Shown here: positions 50,791 through 60,565 of the stretch, in pieces | Layout: every line of letters begins with the position of its first letter | Position numbering within the stretch: position 1 is the first letter of the stretch | Source: an uncultured Paracoccaceae bacterium | Lineage (GTDB): Bacteria; Pseudomonadota; Alphaproteobacteria; Rhodobacterales; Rhodobacteraceae | Length of the DNA stretch: 64,000 nt | Direction of reading: 5' to 3' | Assembly: GCA_947489705.1 (NCBI GenBank) | Contig: CANLEQ010000003.1 | Coordinates: forward strand, 1 to 64,000 | Position numbers and translations under genes: made by a program | Notes under the pieces: generated by a model | Databases searched by the model: none | What the model was told of the DNA's origin: nothing | The model's input: only the letters and a program-made list of their open reading frames with translations

Positions 50791-51809
50791 CCGCGCTGAC
50801 CGTCGTCAAGATTGGCCAGGGTGCCTCGGTCCAGGATCTCGGGCGCCTCGGCCTTCTGACCCAAGGGCTGTCGCGCGGCGGTGCCGCCGACCGGCTCGCT
50901 CTACTGGAAGGCGCGGCGCTTCTGGACCAGTCGCCCGATTGCGCGGCGATCGAGATGACCGCCATGGGCGGCAGCTTTAGGTCCGACGTGGCCCTGCGGT
51001 TCGCCCTGACCGGGGCGCCGATGCGCGCCGCGATCGACGGCACCGCATTGCGGTGGTCCGCCTCCTACCGGCTGGAACCGGGCCAGGTGCTCAGCCTTGG
51101 GCCGGGCAAGCGCGGCGTCTGGTCGTATCTGCATGTGGGCGGCGGCATCGCGACCGATCCCGTGATGGGCAGCCGCGCGGCGCATCTTTCGCTCAGGCTC
51201 GGCCCGATCCTGAGCGCGGGCGACACCCTGCCCGTCGGTCCCGACGATGGCGGTCCGGTGGAACGGGTCCTGGACGTGGACGACCGGTTCGGCGGCGGCC
51301 CCATCCGCCTGCTGCCGAGCGCGCATACCGCGCTTTTCGCGCGCGCCGATCTGGAGCGGTTCGAGGCCACGACCTTCACCCGCGATCAGCGCGGCAACCG
51401 CCAGGGGGTGCGCCTCTCGCATGAGGGCGCGCCCTTCGCGACCCGCGACCAGCTCGGCCTCGTGAGCGAGGTCATCGTGCCGGGCGACATCCAGATGACC
51501 GGCGAAGGCACGCCCTATATCCTGCTTCCCGAATGCCAGACGACCGGCGGCTATCCCCGGATCGGCAGCGTGGTTCCCGCGGATCTGCCGCGCGCGGCGC
51601 AGGCGGCCCCGGGGGCTGCGCTCGACTTCCGCTTCGTCGACCGTGACGAGGCGCTTGCCGCGCACGCCACCGATGCGGACCTGTTGCGGGATCTGAGGAA
51701 ATCCGTCCGTCCGCTGGTGCGCGACCCGCACCGGATGCCGGACCTGCTCAGCTATCAGATGATCTCGGGCGTCACCGCCGGAGACTTCCTCGAAGGAGAA
51801 GACCTATGA
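50787..51809 (+). CDS. pxpC: 5-Oxoprolinase subunit C (biotin-dependent carboxyltransferase-like)
   Basis: A 340-residue protein of the allophanate hydrolase subunit 2/KipA family, subunit C of 5-oxoprolinase. Motifs include ASVQDLGRLGLLTQGLSRGGAADRLA, GVWSYLHVGGG and LLPECQTTGGYPRIG. It has the usual length. It is coupled to pxpB and pxpA through ATGA overlaps at both ends, giving equimolar synthesis. The subunit catalyses, with B, the ATP-dependent activation of 5-oxoproline. Confidence 0.92.
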   Translation: MTALTVVKIGQGASVQDLGRLGLLTQGLSRGGAADRLALLEGAALLDQSPDCAAIEMTAMGGSFRSDVALRFALTGAPMRAAIDGTALRWSASYRLEPGQVLSLGPGKRGVWSYLHVGGGIATDPVMGSRAAHLSLRLGPILSAGDTLPVGPDDGGPVERVLDVDDRFGGGPIRLLPSAHTALFARADLERFEATTFTRDQRGNRQGVRLSHEGAPFATRDQLGLVSEVIVPGDIQMTGEGTPYILLPECQTTGGYPRIGSVVPADLPRAAQAAPGAALDFRFVDRDEALAAHATDADLLRDLRKSVRPLVRDPHRMPDLLSYQMISGVTAGDFLEGEDL

Positions 51810-52567
51810 CCCGCGTGGATCTCAACGCCGATATGGGCGAAAGCTTCGGGCCCTGGAAGATGGGCGACGACGACGCCCTTCTCGACGTGGTGAGCTCGGC
51901 CAACATCGCCTGCGGGTTTCACGCCGGCGATCCGGACGTGATGGCCGCCACGATGGCGCGCGCCGTGGCGAACGATGTAGGGATCGGCGCGCATCCGGGC
52001 TTTCCCGACCTGCAGGGCTTCGGACGGCGCAAGATGCACATGGATCACGATGCCGTCGCGCATATGGTGCAGTACCAGCTCGGCGCGGCGCAGGCGATGG
52101 CCCGTGCGGCCGGGGGCCGCGTGCGGCACCTGAAACTCCACGGGGCGCTGTCGAACATGGCGATGGTCGACGGCGAGATGGCGCGACGGGCCTACGACGC
52201 CGCGCTGCGGGTCGATCCCGACCTCATCATCATGGTGCTGGCCGCGACGCCCATGCAGGAGGCGGCGGAGGCGCTCGGCTGTGCGATGGCCCGCGAGATC
52301 TTCGCCGATCGCGGCTACAACGACGACGGCACCCTGATCCAGCGCGGCACACCCGGCGCGATGATCACCGATGCCGAAGAGGCCGCGGAGAGGATCAGCA
52401 CGATGGTCCGCGACGGCGCCATCATCGCCGCCTCCGGCGCGCGTCTCGAGGCGCGGATCGACACGATCTGCCTGCATGGCGACGAGCCGTCGGCGGTCGA
52501 CGCCGCGCGCACCTTGCGACGAAGGCTCGAGGGCGACGGCGTCACCATCGCGCGGTTCGGAGCCTGA
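51806..52567 (+). CDS. pxpA: 5-Oxoprolinase subunit A (LamB/YcsF family)
   Basis: A 253-residue LamB/YcsF-family TIM-barrel-like subunit, 5-oxoprolinase subunit A. Signature blocks are VDLNADMGESFGPWKMGDD, SSANIACGFHAGDPDVMAATM, VGIGAHPGFPDLQGFGRR and CLHGDEPSAVDAARTLR. AGGAGA lies before ATG 51806. The last gene of pxpBCA; its stop codon is the first base of a palindrome that precedes rpe. The unit would feed glutamate from imported or cellular pyroglutamate. Confidence 0.94.
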   Translation: MTRVDLNADMGESFGPWKMGDDDALLDVVSSANIACGFHAGDPDVMAATMARAVANDVGIGAHPGFPDLQGFGRRKMHMDHDAVAHMVQYQLGAAQAMARAAGGRVRHLKLHGALSNMAMVDGEMARRAYDAALRVDPDLIIMVLAATPMQEAAEALGCAMAREIFADRGYNDDGTLIQRGTPGAMITDAEEAAERISTMVRDGAIIAASGARLEARIDTICLHGDEPSAVDAARTLRRRLEGDGVTIARFGA

Positions 52568-52588
52568 ATGTTTCGCGCGCGAAACATT
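52567..52588. promoter_or_regulatory. Perfect 22-base palindrome upstream of rpe
   Basis: The half-site AATGTTTCGCG is followed by its exact complement, centred between 52577 and 52578, starting in the stop codon of pxpA and ending 93 bases before the rpe ATG. Its inner 16 bases equal the palindrome between galU and gpsA (5844-5859). The repeat, the symmetry and the intergenic positions support a shared operator for one regulator of carbon metabolism. Confidence 0.7.
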
Positions 52589-52680
52589 TGAGCCCTCGGC
52601 GCCGCGGCCTTCCGGCGCATCCGGCCGACCGCTATAGGGGGCGTATTCCGCAGAAAAGCGCCCCCCGGAAAGGAGCTTCC

Positions 52681-53361
52681 ATGTCGCAGGTCCTCATCGC
52701 CCCGTCGATCCTTGCCGCAGATTTCGCCGATTTCGGGGCCGAATGCCGGGCCGTCGAGGCCGCGGGTGCCGATTGGATCCATGTCGACGTGATGGACGGC
52801 CATTTCGTCCCGAACCTGACCTTCGGGCCCGCCACATGCGCCGCGATCCGGCCGCATATCAAGGGCGTCATGGACGTGCATCTGATGATCTCGCCGGTCG
52901 ATCCGATGATCGACGCCTTCGCGCGGGCCGGCGCCGACATCCTGACCGCGCATGTCGAGGCGGGGCCGCATATCCACCGCACGATCCAGGCGATCCGCGC
53001 GGCCGGGATGCGGCCGGGTGTCGCACTCAACCCCGGCACGCCCGCCTCGGCGGTGGCGCATGTGCTCGACCTGGTCGATCTCGTCTGCGTGATGACGGTC
53101 AATCCAGGCTTCGGCGGACAGGTCTTCATCGACCTGTCGCGGAAGATCGCGGAGCTGCGCGCGATGATCGGCGACCGGCGCATCCATATCGAGATCGACG
53201 GCGGCGTCGACGCCACCACCGCGCCGGGCGTGGTACGGGCCGGCGCGGACGTTCTCGTCGCGGGCTCGGCGGTCTTCCGCGGCGGGTCGGTCGCCGATCC
53301 TGCCCCCTATGCGCGCAACATTACGGCGATCCGCACCGCCGCGACCAGCCGGCAGGCCTGA
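52681..53361 (+). CDS. rpe: Ribulose-phosphate 3-epimerase
   Basis: A 226-residue TIM-barrel enzyme interconverting ribulose 5-phosphate and xylulose 5-phosphate in the pentose phosphate path. The metal ligands sit at His34, Asp36 and His67 (IHVDVMDGHFVPN, MDVHLMI), with Asp near residue 178 (IEIDGGVDA), and MTVNPGFGGQ binds phosphate. GGAAAGGAG lies before ATG 52681. The palindrome at 52567-52588 lies upstream and may control this gene. It is convergent with the DUF1523 gene. Confidence 0.96.
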   Translation: MSQVLIAPSILAADFADFGAECRAVEAAGADWIHVDVMDGHFVPNLTFGPATCAAIRPHIKGVMDVHLMISPVDPMIDAFARAGADILTAHVEAGPHIHRTIQAIRAAGMRPGVALNPGTPASAVAHVLDLVDLVCVMTVNPGFGGQVFIDLSRKIAELRAMIGDRRIHIEIDGGVDATTAPGVVRAGADVLVAGSAVFRGGSVADPAPYARNITAIRTAATSRQA

Positions 53362-53374
53362 TCGCGACGCGACG

Positions 53375-54028
53375 CTAGCGGGTCCGGTTGCCGCCGCGCC
53401 GGTCCATCCAGCGCCGCCAGATCGCCCTCTTCTGCCGGCCGCCGAGTTCCACCCCATCCCAGCTTTGGTCCTCGTCCCCGAAAAGGGGCCCGAGCACGCG
53501 GCGGCGGAACCGCACCCAAGCCCGCCAGAGCACGATGGCCAGCACCGCGAGCGTCGTGAGGATGACGATGTTCGACCACGGCACGATCTTGACGTCGGGC
53601 CCCGCAACCGTCCGCACGCTCGTCGCGTTGGGAAAGATCGTCAGGAGCTGCGACCGCCAGCCGTAATGCGTGACCACCACCCATTCCGGATCGGACCGCG
53701 TCGAGATCAGATCCGCGGCCCGCGCCTGGAGGTTCGAACTGTCGAGCTTGAAATAAGGCGGCCAGCCCCAGCCGGTATCCTCGTTGCGATAGACCGAGGG
53801 GCGGCCGTCGGGGCGCACCGCCTCGATGAAGCGGATGTCGCGATTGACGCTCGCCCCGTCGGTGCCGGCATCCGCATTGGCCCAGAAGATCGCGTTCGCG
53901 CCGAAATCCATGCGCCGGATCTCGGTGTTGACGATGCGGACGATGTCGCGCTGCGGCAGGGTATAATGCAGCATCGCCAGAACGAAGAGCGCGACGATCA
54001 CACCGAGGAGCAGTTTGACATATTTCAT
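53375..54028 (-). CDS. DUF1523 family membrane protein
   Basis: A 217-residue protein of the DUF1523 family, found mainly in alphaproteobacteria, without known role. It has a membrane helix at about 5-24 and a second at about 150-172, with a roughly 120-residue periplasmic or extracytoplasmic domain in between that contains YRNEDTGWGWPPYFKLDSSNLQA and VVTHYGWRSQLLTIFPNA, both family-typical. The C-terminal tail is strongly basic (RRAIWRRWMDRR-like). It is convergent with rpe and divergent from the P1 peptidase gene. Nothing indicates function. Confidence 0.85.
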   Translation of the reverse strand: MKYVKLLLGVIVALFVLAMLHYTLPQRDIVRIVNTEIRRMDFGANAIFWANADAGTDGASVNRDIRFIEAVRPDGRPSVYRNEDTGWGWPPYFKLDSSNLQARAADLISTRSDPEWVVVTHYGWRSQLLTIFPNATSVRTVAGPDVKIVPWSNIVILTTLAVLAIVLWRAWVRFRRRVLGPLFGDEDQSWDGVELGGRQKRAIWRRWMDRRGGNRTR

Positions 54029-54111
54029 GGGCGCAATGCTCTCACGGATCCGCCCCGCGGACCAGTGCCTTCGCCTTGCGCGGACCGGCCCCGCGCGCGA
54101 GGATGACGCCC

Positions 54112-55137
54112 ATGCTGATCAACCCGGCCCCCGGCCCCCGCAACCTCATCACCGACGTGCCCGGCATCGCCGTGGGGCATGCGCAGGACGCAAGCCTCAA
54201 ATCCGGCGTGACCGTCGTTCTGGGCGAGCGTCCGATGGTGGCGGGGCTCCACATCATGGGCGGCGCGCCCGGCACCCGCGAGGCCGCGCTGCTGGCGCCC
54301 GAGAACACCGTGCCGGCGGTCGACGCGCTGACGCTGTCGGGCGGATCGGCCTTCGGGCTTTCGGCGGCCGACGGAGTGATGGCGGGATTGCGGGCGATGG
54401 GCCGGGGATACGTCGTGGGCGACCGGCGGGTGCCGATCGTGCCGGCCGCGATCCTCTACGACCTCGCCTCGGGCGGCGATCACGACTGGGCCGTGACGCC
54501 CTATCCCGAGCTTGGTTCCCGCGCGCTGGCCGCCGCCGGGCCCGATGTGGCGCTGGGCAACGTGGGCGCGGGCACCGGCGCCATCGCGGGGCAGATCAAG
54601 GGCGGGATCGGCAGCGCGTCCTGCCGGCTCGAGACCGGCCGAAGCGTGGGCGCGATCGTCGCCGCCAACCCCGTGGGTGCGGTCGCGCATCCGCGAACCG
54701 GCCAGTTCTGGGCCGCGCCCTTCGAACAGGGCGCGGAATTCGGCGGGCGCGGCATCGCGCCGCCGCTCGACGCGCTGAATATGGGCGATCTGGTCAAGGG
54801 GGCCAACACCACGATCGCGGTCGTGGCGACCGATGCGACGCTGACCAAGGCCGAAGCGACGCGGCTCGCGACCGCGGCGCATGACGGGATGGCCCGCGCC
54901 GTCCTGCCCAGCCACACGCCCTTCGACGGCGATCTGGTCTTTGCCGCGTCGACCGGGAGGGCCCCCGCCCCCGACGCGGCCGAACTGCTCGCCCTGGGGC
55001 ATGCGGCCGCGACATGCCTTGCGCGCGCCATCGCCCGGGCCGTCCACCACGCGCGCCCGGCGCCGGGCGACGTCGTTCCGTGCTGGGAGGAAAGGTTCGG
55101 CGGCGCGGGCCTCAGTTCTTCCAGAACGCGCGGGTGA
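54112..55137 (+). CDS. P1-family (DmpA-like) aminopeptidase
   Basis: A 341-residue self-processing peptidase of family P1 (DmpA, beta-aminopeptidases). The nucleophile is expected to be Thr233 in ANTTIAVVATDA; autocleavage before it makes two chains. Other features are ITDVPGIAVGHAQD, LSGGSAFGLSAADGV and GNVGAGTGAIAG. Members cut N-terminal D- or beta-residues from peptides; the exact substrate is unknown. ATG 54112 has GAGG nine bases upstream; ATG 54103 is close and possible. The last 26 bases overlap the end of the convergent trkH. Confidence 0.9.
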   Translation: MLINPAPGPRNLITDVPGIAVGHAQDASLKSGVTVVLGERPMVAGLHIMGGAPGTREAALLAPENTVPAVDALTLSGGSAFGLSAADGVMAGLRAMGRGYVVGDRRVPIVPAAILYDLASGGDHDWAVTPYPELGSRALAAAGPDVALGNVGAGTGAIAGQIKGGIGSASCRLETGRSVGAIVAANPVGAVAHPRTGQFWAAPFEQGAEFGGRGIAPPLDALNMGDLVKGANTTIAVVATDATLTKAEATRLATAAHDGMARAVLPSHTPFDGDLVFAASTGRAPAPDAAELLALGHAAATCLARAIARAVHHARPAPGDVVPCWEERFGGAGLSSSRTRG

Positions 55138-56590
55138 AGATGACGTAGACGGCCATCAGCTCCAGCCGTCCCACCAGCATCCCCGCGATCAGCAGCCATT
55201 TCGCCGCGGGGTTGAGCGGGCCGAAATATCCCGACGGGCCGATGATGGGCCCGAGCCCCGGCCCCACATTGCCGATCGCGGTCGCCGCGCCCGAGACGCA
55301 GGTGACGATGTCGAGGCCGGTGAGGCTCAGAAGCACCGCGAGGATGCCGAGTGACACGATGAAGAGCACGAAGAACGCCATCACCGAGCTCAGGACATCG
55401 TCGGAGACGCGTCGATCCTCGTAGCGGGGTGCGAAGACGCCGTGCGGCGAATGGATGCGGCGGATCTGGGTCGCCACCGCCGAGAAGAGGATCTGATACC
55501 GGAACACCTTGACCGAGCAGCTGGTCGAACCCGCGCAGCCCCCGACGAGGCCGAGACAGAAGAACACCACCATCGCGAAGCTGCCCCAGAGCTGGTAATT
55601 GACCGAGGCGAAGCCCGTGCCGGAGATGATCGACGTCACGTTGAAGATCGCCTCGCGAAAGCTTTCCTCGAACGCCCGCTCGTCGGCGAGGACCTGGAAC
55701 ACGCTCAGGATCACCGTCGCGGTCAGGATGACCCCCAGATAGGCGTGGATCTGGGAATCCCGGAAGAACGGCCGCGCCGTGCCGGCCAGGAGCTGGATGT
55801 AGCGCACGAAGGGCAGCGACGCGAACACCATGAAGAGCGCCGCGACATATTCCGGGGCGCCCTGGAACGCCCCGAACGAGGCGTCGGTGGTGGAGAACCC
55901 GCCCGTCGAGACCGTGGTCAGCGCATGGTTGATCGCGTCGAACCCCGACATTCCGAGCGTGCGGTAGCTCAGGAAGCACATGAAGGTGATGACCACGTAG
56001 ATCCAGCTGATCTGGCTCGCGATCTCGGCCGCGCGCGGCAGGATCTTGCCCATCGTGTCGAACGCCTCGGAGCGGAAGATCTGCATGCCGCCGATCCTGA
56101 GCTCCGGCAGGAACACCATCGCCACGACGACGATGCCGATGCCGCCGAACCACTGGATCATCGACCGCCAGAGCAGCAGTCCCGCCGGCATCTCCTCGAG
56201 ATTGGCGAAGACCGTCGATCCGGTGGTCGTGAGGCCCGACATCGCCTCGAACATCGCGTCGGTGAGGCTGGCATCGACGGGGCCCACGAGGAAGGGGATC
56301 GCGGCGAAGATCGGCAGCGCGACCCAGACCGCCGTGGTGAGAAAGAACGTCTGTTGCAGCGTCAGCCGCCCGGTCGTGCCGCTGGCGCAGGCCATGGCGA
56401 CGAGGCCGCCGGTCAGCATGGTGAGCACGGCGCTTTGCAGGAACACCTCCCATTCGCCGTTGAAGAGCACCAGATCGACCGCGAAAGGGACCAGCATCGT
56501 TCCGCCGAGGCAGGCGACCAGCAGGCCGATGACGTATCCCACGGGCCGGATATCGAGGGCGGGCACCCGTTCGACGAGCGCGGCCTTCAT
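55112..56590 (-). CDS. trkH: TrkH-family potassium uptake protein
   Basis: A 492-residue inner-membrane K+ transporter of TrkH/KtrB type with four M1-P-M2 repeats. The selectivity loops show LTTTGSTVF (after SGL), INHALTTVSTGGFSTTDAS, IISGTGFASVNY and GAATAIGNVGPGL. Length matches TrkH. The DUF6151-like gene overlaps its start by four bases. A cytosolic TrkA partner is not in the window. The transporter supports osmotic adjustment together with glucosylglycerol; this is inference. Confidence 0.95.
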   Translation of the reverse strand: MKAALVERVPALDIRPVGYVIGLLVACLGGTMLVPFAVDLVLFNGEWEVFLQSAVLTMLTGGLVAMACASGTTGRLTLQQTFFLTTAVWVALPIFAAIPFLVGPVDASLTDAMFEAMSGLTTTGSTVFANLEEMPAGLLLWRSMIQWFGGIGIVVVAMVFLPELRIGGMQIFRSEAFDTMGKILPRAAEIASQISWIYVVITFMCFLSYRTLGMSGFDAINHALTTVSTGGFSTTDASFGAFQGAPEYVAALFMVFASLPFVRYIQLLAGTARPFFRDSQIHAYLGVILTATVILSVFQVLADERAFEESFREAIFNVTSIISGTGFASVNYQLWGSFAMVVFFCLGLVGGCAGSTSCSVKVFRYQILFSAVATQIRRIHSPHGVFAPRYEDRRVSDDVLSSVMAFFVLFIVSLGILAVLLSLTGLDIVTCVSGAATAIGNVGPGLGPIIGPSGYFGPLNPAAKWLLIAGMLVGRLELMAVYVIFTRAFWKN

Positions 56591-57165
56591 CGGGCGTCCC
56601 GGTAGGCCGTGCGCAGGGTCGCGGCGTCGGGCGTCGCGGGGCGCGCGACCGGCTGACCATCCGCCCCGAAGAACGGCGTCCGGGTCCAGCGGCCGGAGAG
56701 GCGCGAAGCGATGCCGCGCTTCGCGACCGCCATGACGAGCGCATAGGTGTTGCCGCGCGGGCGCGGGATGTGCCCCGTCGCCGATCCGCGATGCAGCCGC
56801 GCCGCGGGCTTCGAAGGGGCGTCGGCGAGGCGCGCGGCCTGAACGCTGAAGAACGGGACGCCGCGCAACGGCGCGCCGTTGCCGACCGGCGTGTCACAGC
56901 AGGTCGTGAACCAGCGCAGCGGGCCGCGCGGCGTCAACCGCTCGCAGGCCAGATGCGCGCTACCCCGGACGATGTCGATCCGGTCCGGGGTCGTGGTATA
57001 AAGGGCCACGCCCCCGGCGGGGTCGAGCGCGCCCGCGTCGCCGTGGAGATACGCGAAGGCGCGGCAATCGGTGCAGTAGCAGGTGGCCGGCGTCCCCGAT
57101 GCCGGCACCTCCTGCACCCGCATCGCGAAGGCGCCGCAGCGGCAGGTCCAGTTCGCGTCGCTCAT
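56587..57165 (-). CDS. DUF6151-like (GFA-related) zinc protein
   Basis: A 192-residue protein with a GFA/Mss4-like N-terminal part: Cys8 and Cys10 (WTCRCGAF) and the trio Cys29, Cys31 and Cys34 (TCYCTDCRAFAYL), plus a conserved C-C pair further on (WFTTCCDTPVGN). It resembles the DUF6151 family; family attribution is from memory of the pattern. The C-terminal portion is basic. Start ATG 57165 follows shortly after folE2 and its stop overlaps trkH. No substrate is known. Confidence 0.7.
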   Translation of the reverse strand: MSDANWTCRCGAFAMRVQEVPASGTPATCYCTDCRAFAYLHGDAGALDPAGGVALYTTTPDRIDIVRGSAHLACERLTPRGPLRWFTTCCDTPVGNGAPLRGVPFFSVQAARLADAPSKPAARLHRGSATGHIPRPRGNTYALVMAVAKRGIASRLSGRWTRTPFFGADGQPVARPATPDAATLRTAYRDAR

Positions 57166-57253
57166 GACGCGCGCCCTCCCCGCGCGTCGGCGGTTCGTAC
57201 CCGCGACCGCGTCGGACGTTCTCGCGGTCCGACCGGCTGACCCACGGGAATCG

Positions 57254-58360
<1,107 letters not shown>

Positions 58361-58449
58361 CGGACTTCCCCGTCATTCGCCCGGGCTAGGCCCGCGCGCC
58401 CCCTATATAGGCAAGGACGCGGCGGACCGCCAATGCAGAGCGTCGGACC

Positions 58450-59631
58450 TCAGATCGCGTCGAGCGCGGAGTTGAGATCCGCCAGCAGATCGTCGGCATC
58501 CTCGAGCCCGACCGACAGCCGCACGAGGCCCGGCGTGATGCCGAGGTGATCGCGCTGTTCCTGGGTCAGGCGTTGATGCGTGGTGGTGGCGGGATGGGTG
58601 ATGATCGACTTCGTGTCCCCGAGATTGTTCGAGATCGTCACGAGCTCGAGCGCATTGAGAAACCGGAACGCCGCCTCCTTCCCGCCCTTGATGTCGAGCG
58701 CGATGACCGTGCCGGGCCCGTGCATCTGGTCGGCCACGATCGCCGCCTGCGCGTGGTCCTCGAGGCCCGGGAAGATCACCCGCGCGAGCCGCGCATCGCC
58801 CGAGATCGCCTCGGCCAGCACCTGCGCCGCGCCCGACTGGGCACGGACGCGGAGATCCAGCGTCTCGAGCCCCTTCAGCATCGCCCAGGCGGTGAAGGGC
58901 GACATCGCGCCGCCGGTATGCTTGAGATAGGGCTCGACGGTCTTGCGGATGAACTCCTCCGATCCGAGGATCACGCCGCCCAGCATCCGGCCCTGCCCGT
59001 CGATATGCTTGGTCGCCGAATAGACCACCACGTCTGCGCCCATCTCGAAGGCGCGCGAGAAGGTCGGCGTGACGAAGACGTTGTCGACCACCACCAGCGC
59101 GCCCGCCGCATGGGCGATCTCGGCCACGGCGCGCAGGTCGACGATCTCGAGCGTGGGGTTCGAGATCGGCTCGAGGAACACGGCGCGGGTGTCGTCGCGG
59201 ACCGCGGCGCGCCACTGGTCGAGGTCGGTGCCGTCGACGAACGTCACCTCGACGCCGTAGCGGGTCAGAATCTCCTCGAGGATGTAGAGGCACGACCCGA
59301 AGAGCGCGCGCGACGACACGATGTGGTCGCCGGCCTTGAGCATCGAGGTCAGCGCGCCGTTGACCGCCGCCATGCCGCTCGCCGTGGCGAAGGCCGCTTC
59401 GGCCCCCTCGATGGCGGCGATCCGGTCCTCGAACATCGCGACGGTCGGATTGCCGTAGCGGGCATAGATGAACTCGTCGTCGCCAAGCTGCTCGAATCGC
59501 TGCTGGGCCGCCTCGGGGCTGTCGTAGACGAATCCCTGGGTCAGGAAGATCGCCTCGCTCACCTCGCCGTACTGGCTGCGGCGGATGCCGGAATGGACGG
59601 CTTGCGTCCGCTTGTTCCAGGTCTTGCTCAT
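58450..59631 (-). CDS. metZ: O-succinylhomoserine sulfhydrylase
   Basis: A 393-residue PLP enzyme of the Cys/Met metabolism family that makes homocysteine from O-succinylhomoserine and sulfide. PLP lysine Lys208 lies in YSATKHIDGQG, Asp183 in VVVDNVF binds the pyridine nitrogen, and YARYGNPT and SNPTLEIVD are typical. Distinction from cystathionine synthase rests on the MetZ-like lengths and motifs and on the leader: a SAM-II riboswitch precedes it. The start MSKTWNKRT is canonical. O-acetylhomoserine activity cannot be excluded. Confidence 0.92.
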   Translation of the reverse strand: MSKTWNKRTQAVHSGIRRSQYGEVSEAIFLTQGFVYDSPEAAQQRFEQLGDDEFIYARYGNPTVAMFEDRIAAIEGAEAAFATASGMAAVNGALTSMLKAGDHIVSSRALFGSCLYILEEILTRYGVEVTFVDGTDLDQWRAAVRDDTRAVFLEPISNPTLEIVDLRAVAEIAHAAGALVVVDNVFVTPTFSRAFEMGADVVVYSATKHIDGQGRMLGGVILGSEEFIRKTVEPYLKHTGGAMSPFTAWAMLKGLETLDLRVRAQSGAAQVLAEAISGDARLARVIFPGLEDHAQAAIVADQMHGPGTVIALDIKGGKEAAFRFLNALELVTISNNLGDTKSIITHPATTTHQRLTQEQRDHLGITPGLVRLSVGLEDADDLLADLNSALDAI

Positions 59632-59686
59632 GGGGTGTTCCCTTCGACGTTGCCCCACCGATACCAAAGGCGGAAGCTGCGTCCCG

Positions 59687-59745
59687 ACCTCTTTAGCGGT
59701 ATGTTTTACGTGGCCCGCAATCCGGTGTACAAATCGCCACGCGGG
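59687..59745 (-). promoter_or_regulatory. SAM-II riboswitch upstream of metZ
   Basis: On the minus strand the SAM-II pattern is complete: a P1 stem CGTGG/CCACG surrounds GCGATTTG and ACCGGATTGCGG. The strand then reads ACGTAAAACATACCGCTAAAG, where ACCGCTAAAG closes the H-type pseudoknot. It ends about 55 bases before the metZ ATG. S-adenosylmethionine binding would lower metZ expression, by masking the ribosome-binding site or by blocking transcription. The call is from recognised consensus elements; no covariance search was run. Confidence 0.85.
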
Positions 59746-59804
59746 TCGTGCTAATCTTCCCGTGCGTGCAGGTCAATACGGACACTATCGGTGCGGAGGG
59801 CGCA

Positions 59805-60503
59805 ATGGCCGAGATCGAGCTTCATTACTGGCCGACGCCCAATGGCTGGAAGATCTCCATCGCCCTCGAGGAACTCGGCCTGCCCTATCGCGTCCGGCTC
59901 GTCGATATCGGCGCGGGCGATCAGAAGACCGACGCGTTCCGGGCGATCTCGCCCAATGGTCGTATTCCCGCCATCGTCGATCCCGAAGGCCCCGACGGCG
60001 CGCCGATCGCGATCTTCGAATCGGGCGCCATCCTGCAATATCTGGCGCGCAAGACCGGACGGCTCGGTGGCGATGGCGAGCGGATGCGCATCGCGGTCGA
60101 TGCCTGGCTGATGTGGCAGATGGGGGGTCTTGGGCCGATGGCGGGCCAAGCGCATCACTTCCTCAAATACGCCCCCGAGGACGTGCCCTACGCCAGGGAC
60201 CGCTACCGCACCGAGGTCGCGCGGCTCTACGGCGTGCTCGACCGCCGGCTGGGCGAAAGCCCCTTCGTCGGCGGCGACGCCTATTCCATCGCCGATATCG
60301 CGATCTATCCCTGGGCCTCGCTCTGGGAGGGACAAGAACAGACGCTCGACGACAAGCCGCACATGGCGCGTTGGCTGGACGAGGTCGGCGCGCGCCCCGC
60401 GGTGCAGCGTGGCACGGCGCTGCACCTCGAGAAGCGAAAGGCGTTCCAGTCGGATGCGGCCGCGCAGGATCGCCTCTTCGGGCGGGATGCTAAGGACGGG
60501 TAA
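59805..60503 (+). CDS. Glutathione S-transferase, YfcG/YghU-like
   Basis: A 232-residue glutathione transferase resembling the Nu-class YfcG/YghU disulfide-bond oxidoreductases. The N-terminal thioredoxin fold has LHYWPTPNGWKISIALEELG, SPNGRIPAIVDPEG and IFESGAILQYLA; the C-terminal domain holds GDAYSIADIAIYPW. ATG 59805 is chosen for its GCGGAGGG site; upstream in-frame ATGs lie near the riboswitch region and would add unrelated residues. It diverges from metZ. A role in disulfide or peroxide defence is inference. Confidence 0.87.
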   Translation: MAEIELHYWPTPNGWKISIALEELGLPYRVRLVDIGAGDQKTDAFRAISPNGRIPAIVDPEGPDGAPIAIFESGAILQYLARKTGRLGGDGERMRIAVDAWLMWQMGGLGPMAGQAHHFLKYAPEDVPYARDRYRTEVARLYGVLDRRLGESPFVGGDAYSIADIAIYPWASLWEGQEQTLDDKPHMARWLDEVGARPAVQRGTALHLEKRKAFQSDAAAQDRLFGRDAKDG

Positions 60504-60565
60504 CCAATCTTCAACCGGCACGCCCTAGGCTCGATGGAGACCTCACTGGCAATGAAGGACGTGCC

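Noticed and set aside
58361-58449. Zur-box upstream of folE2
   Set aside because: No AT-rich dyad of Zur type is present, so zinc control is not supported from sequence.
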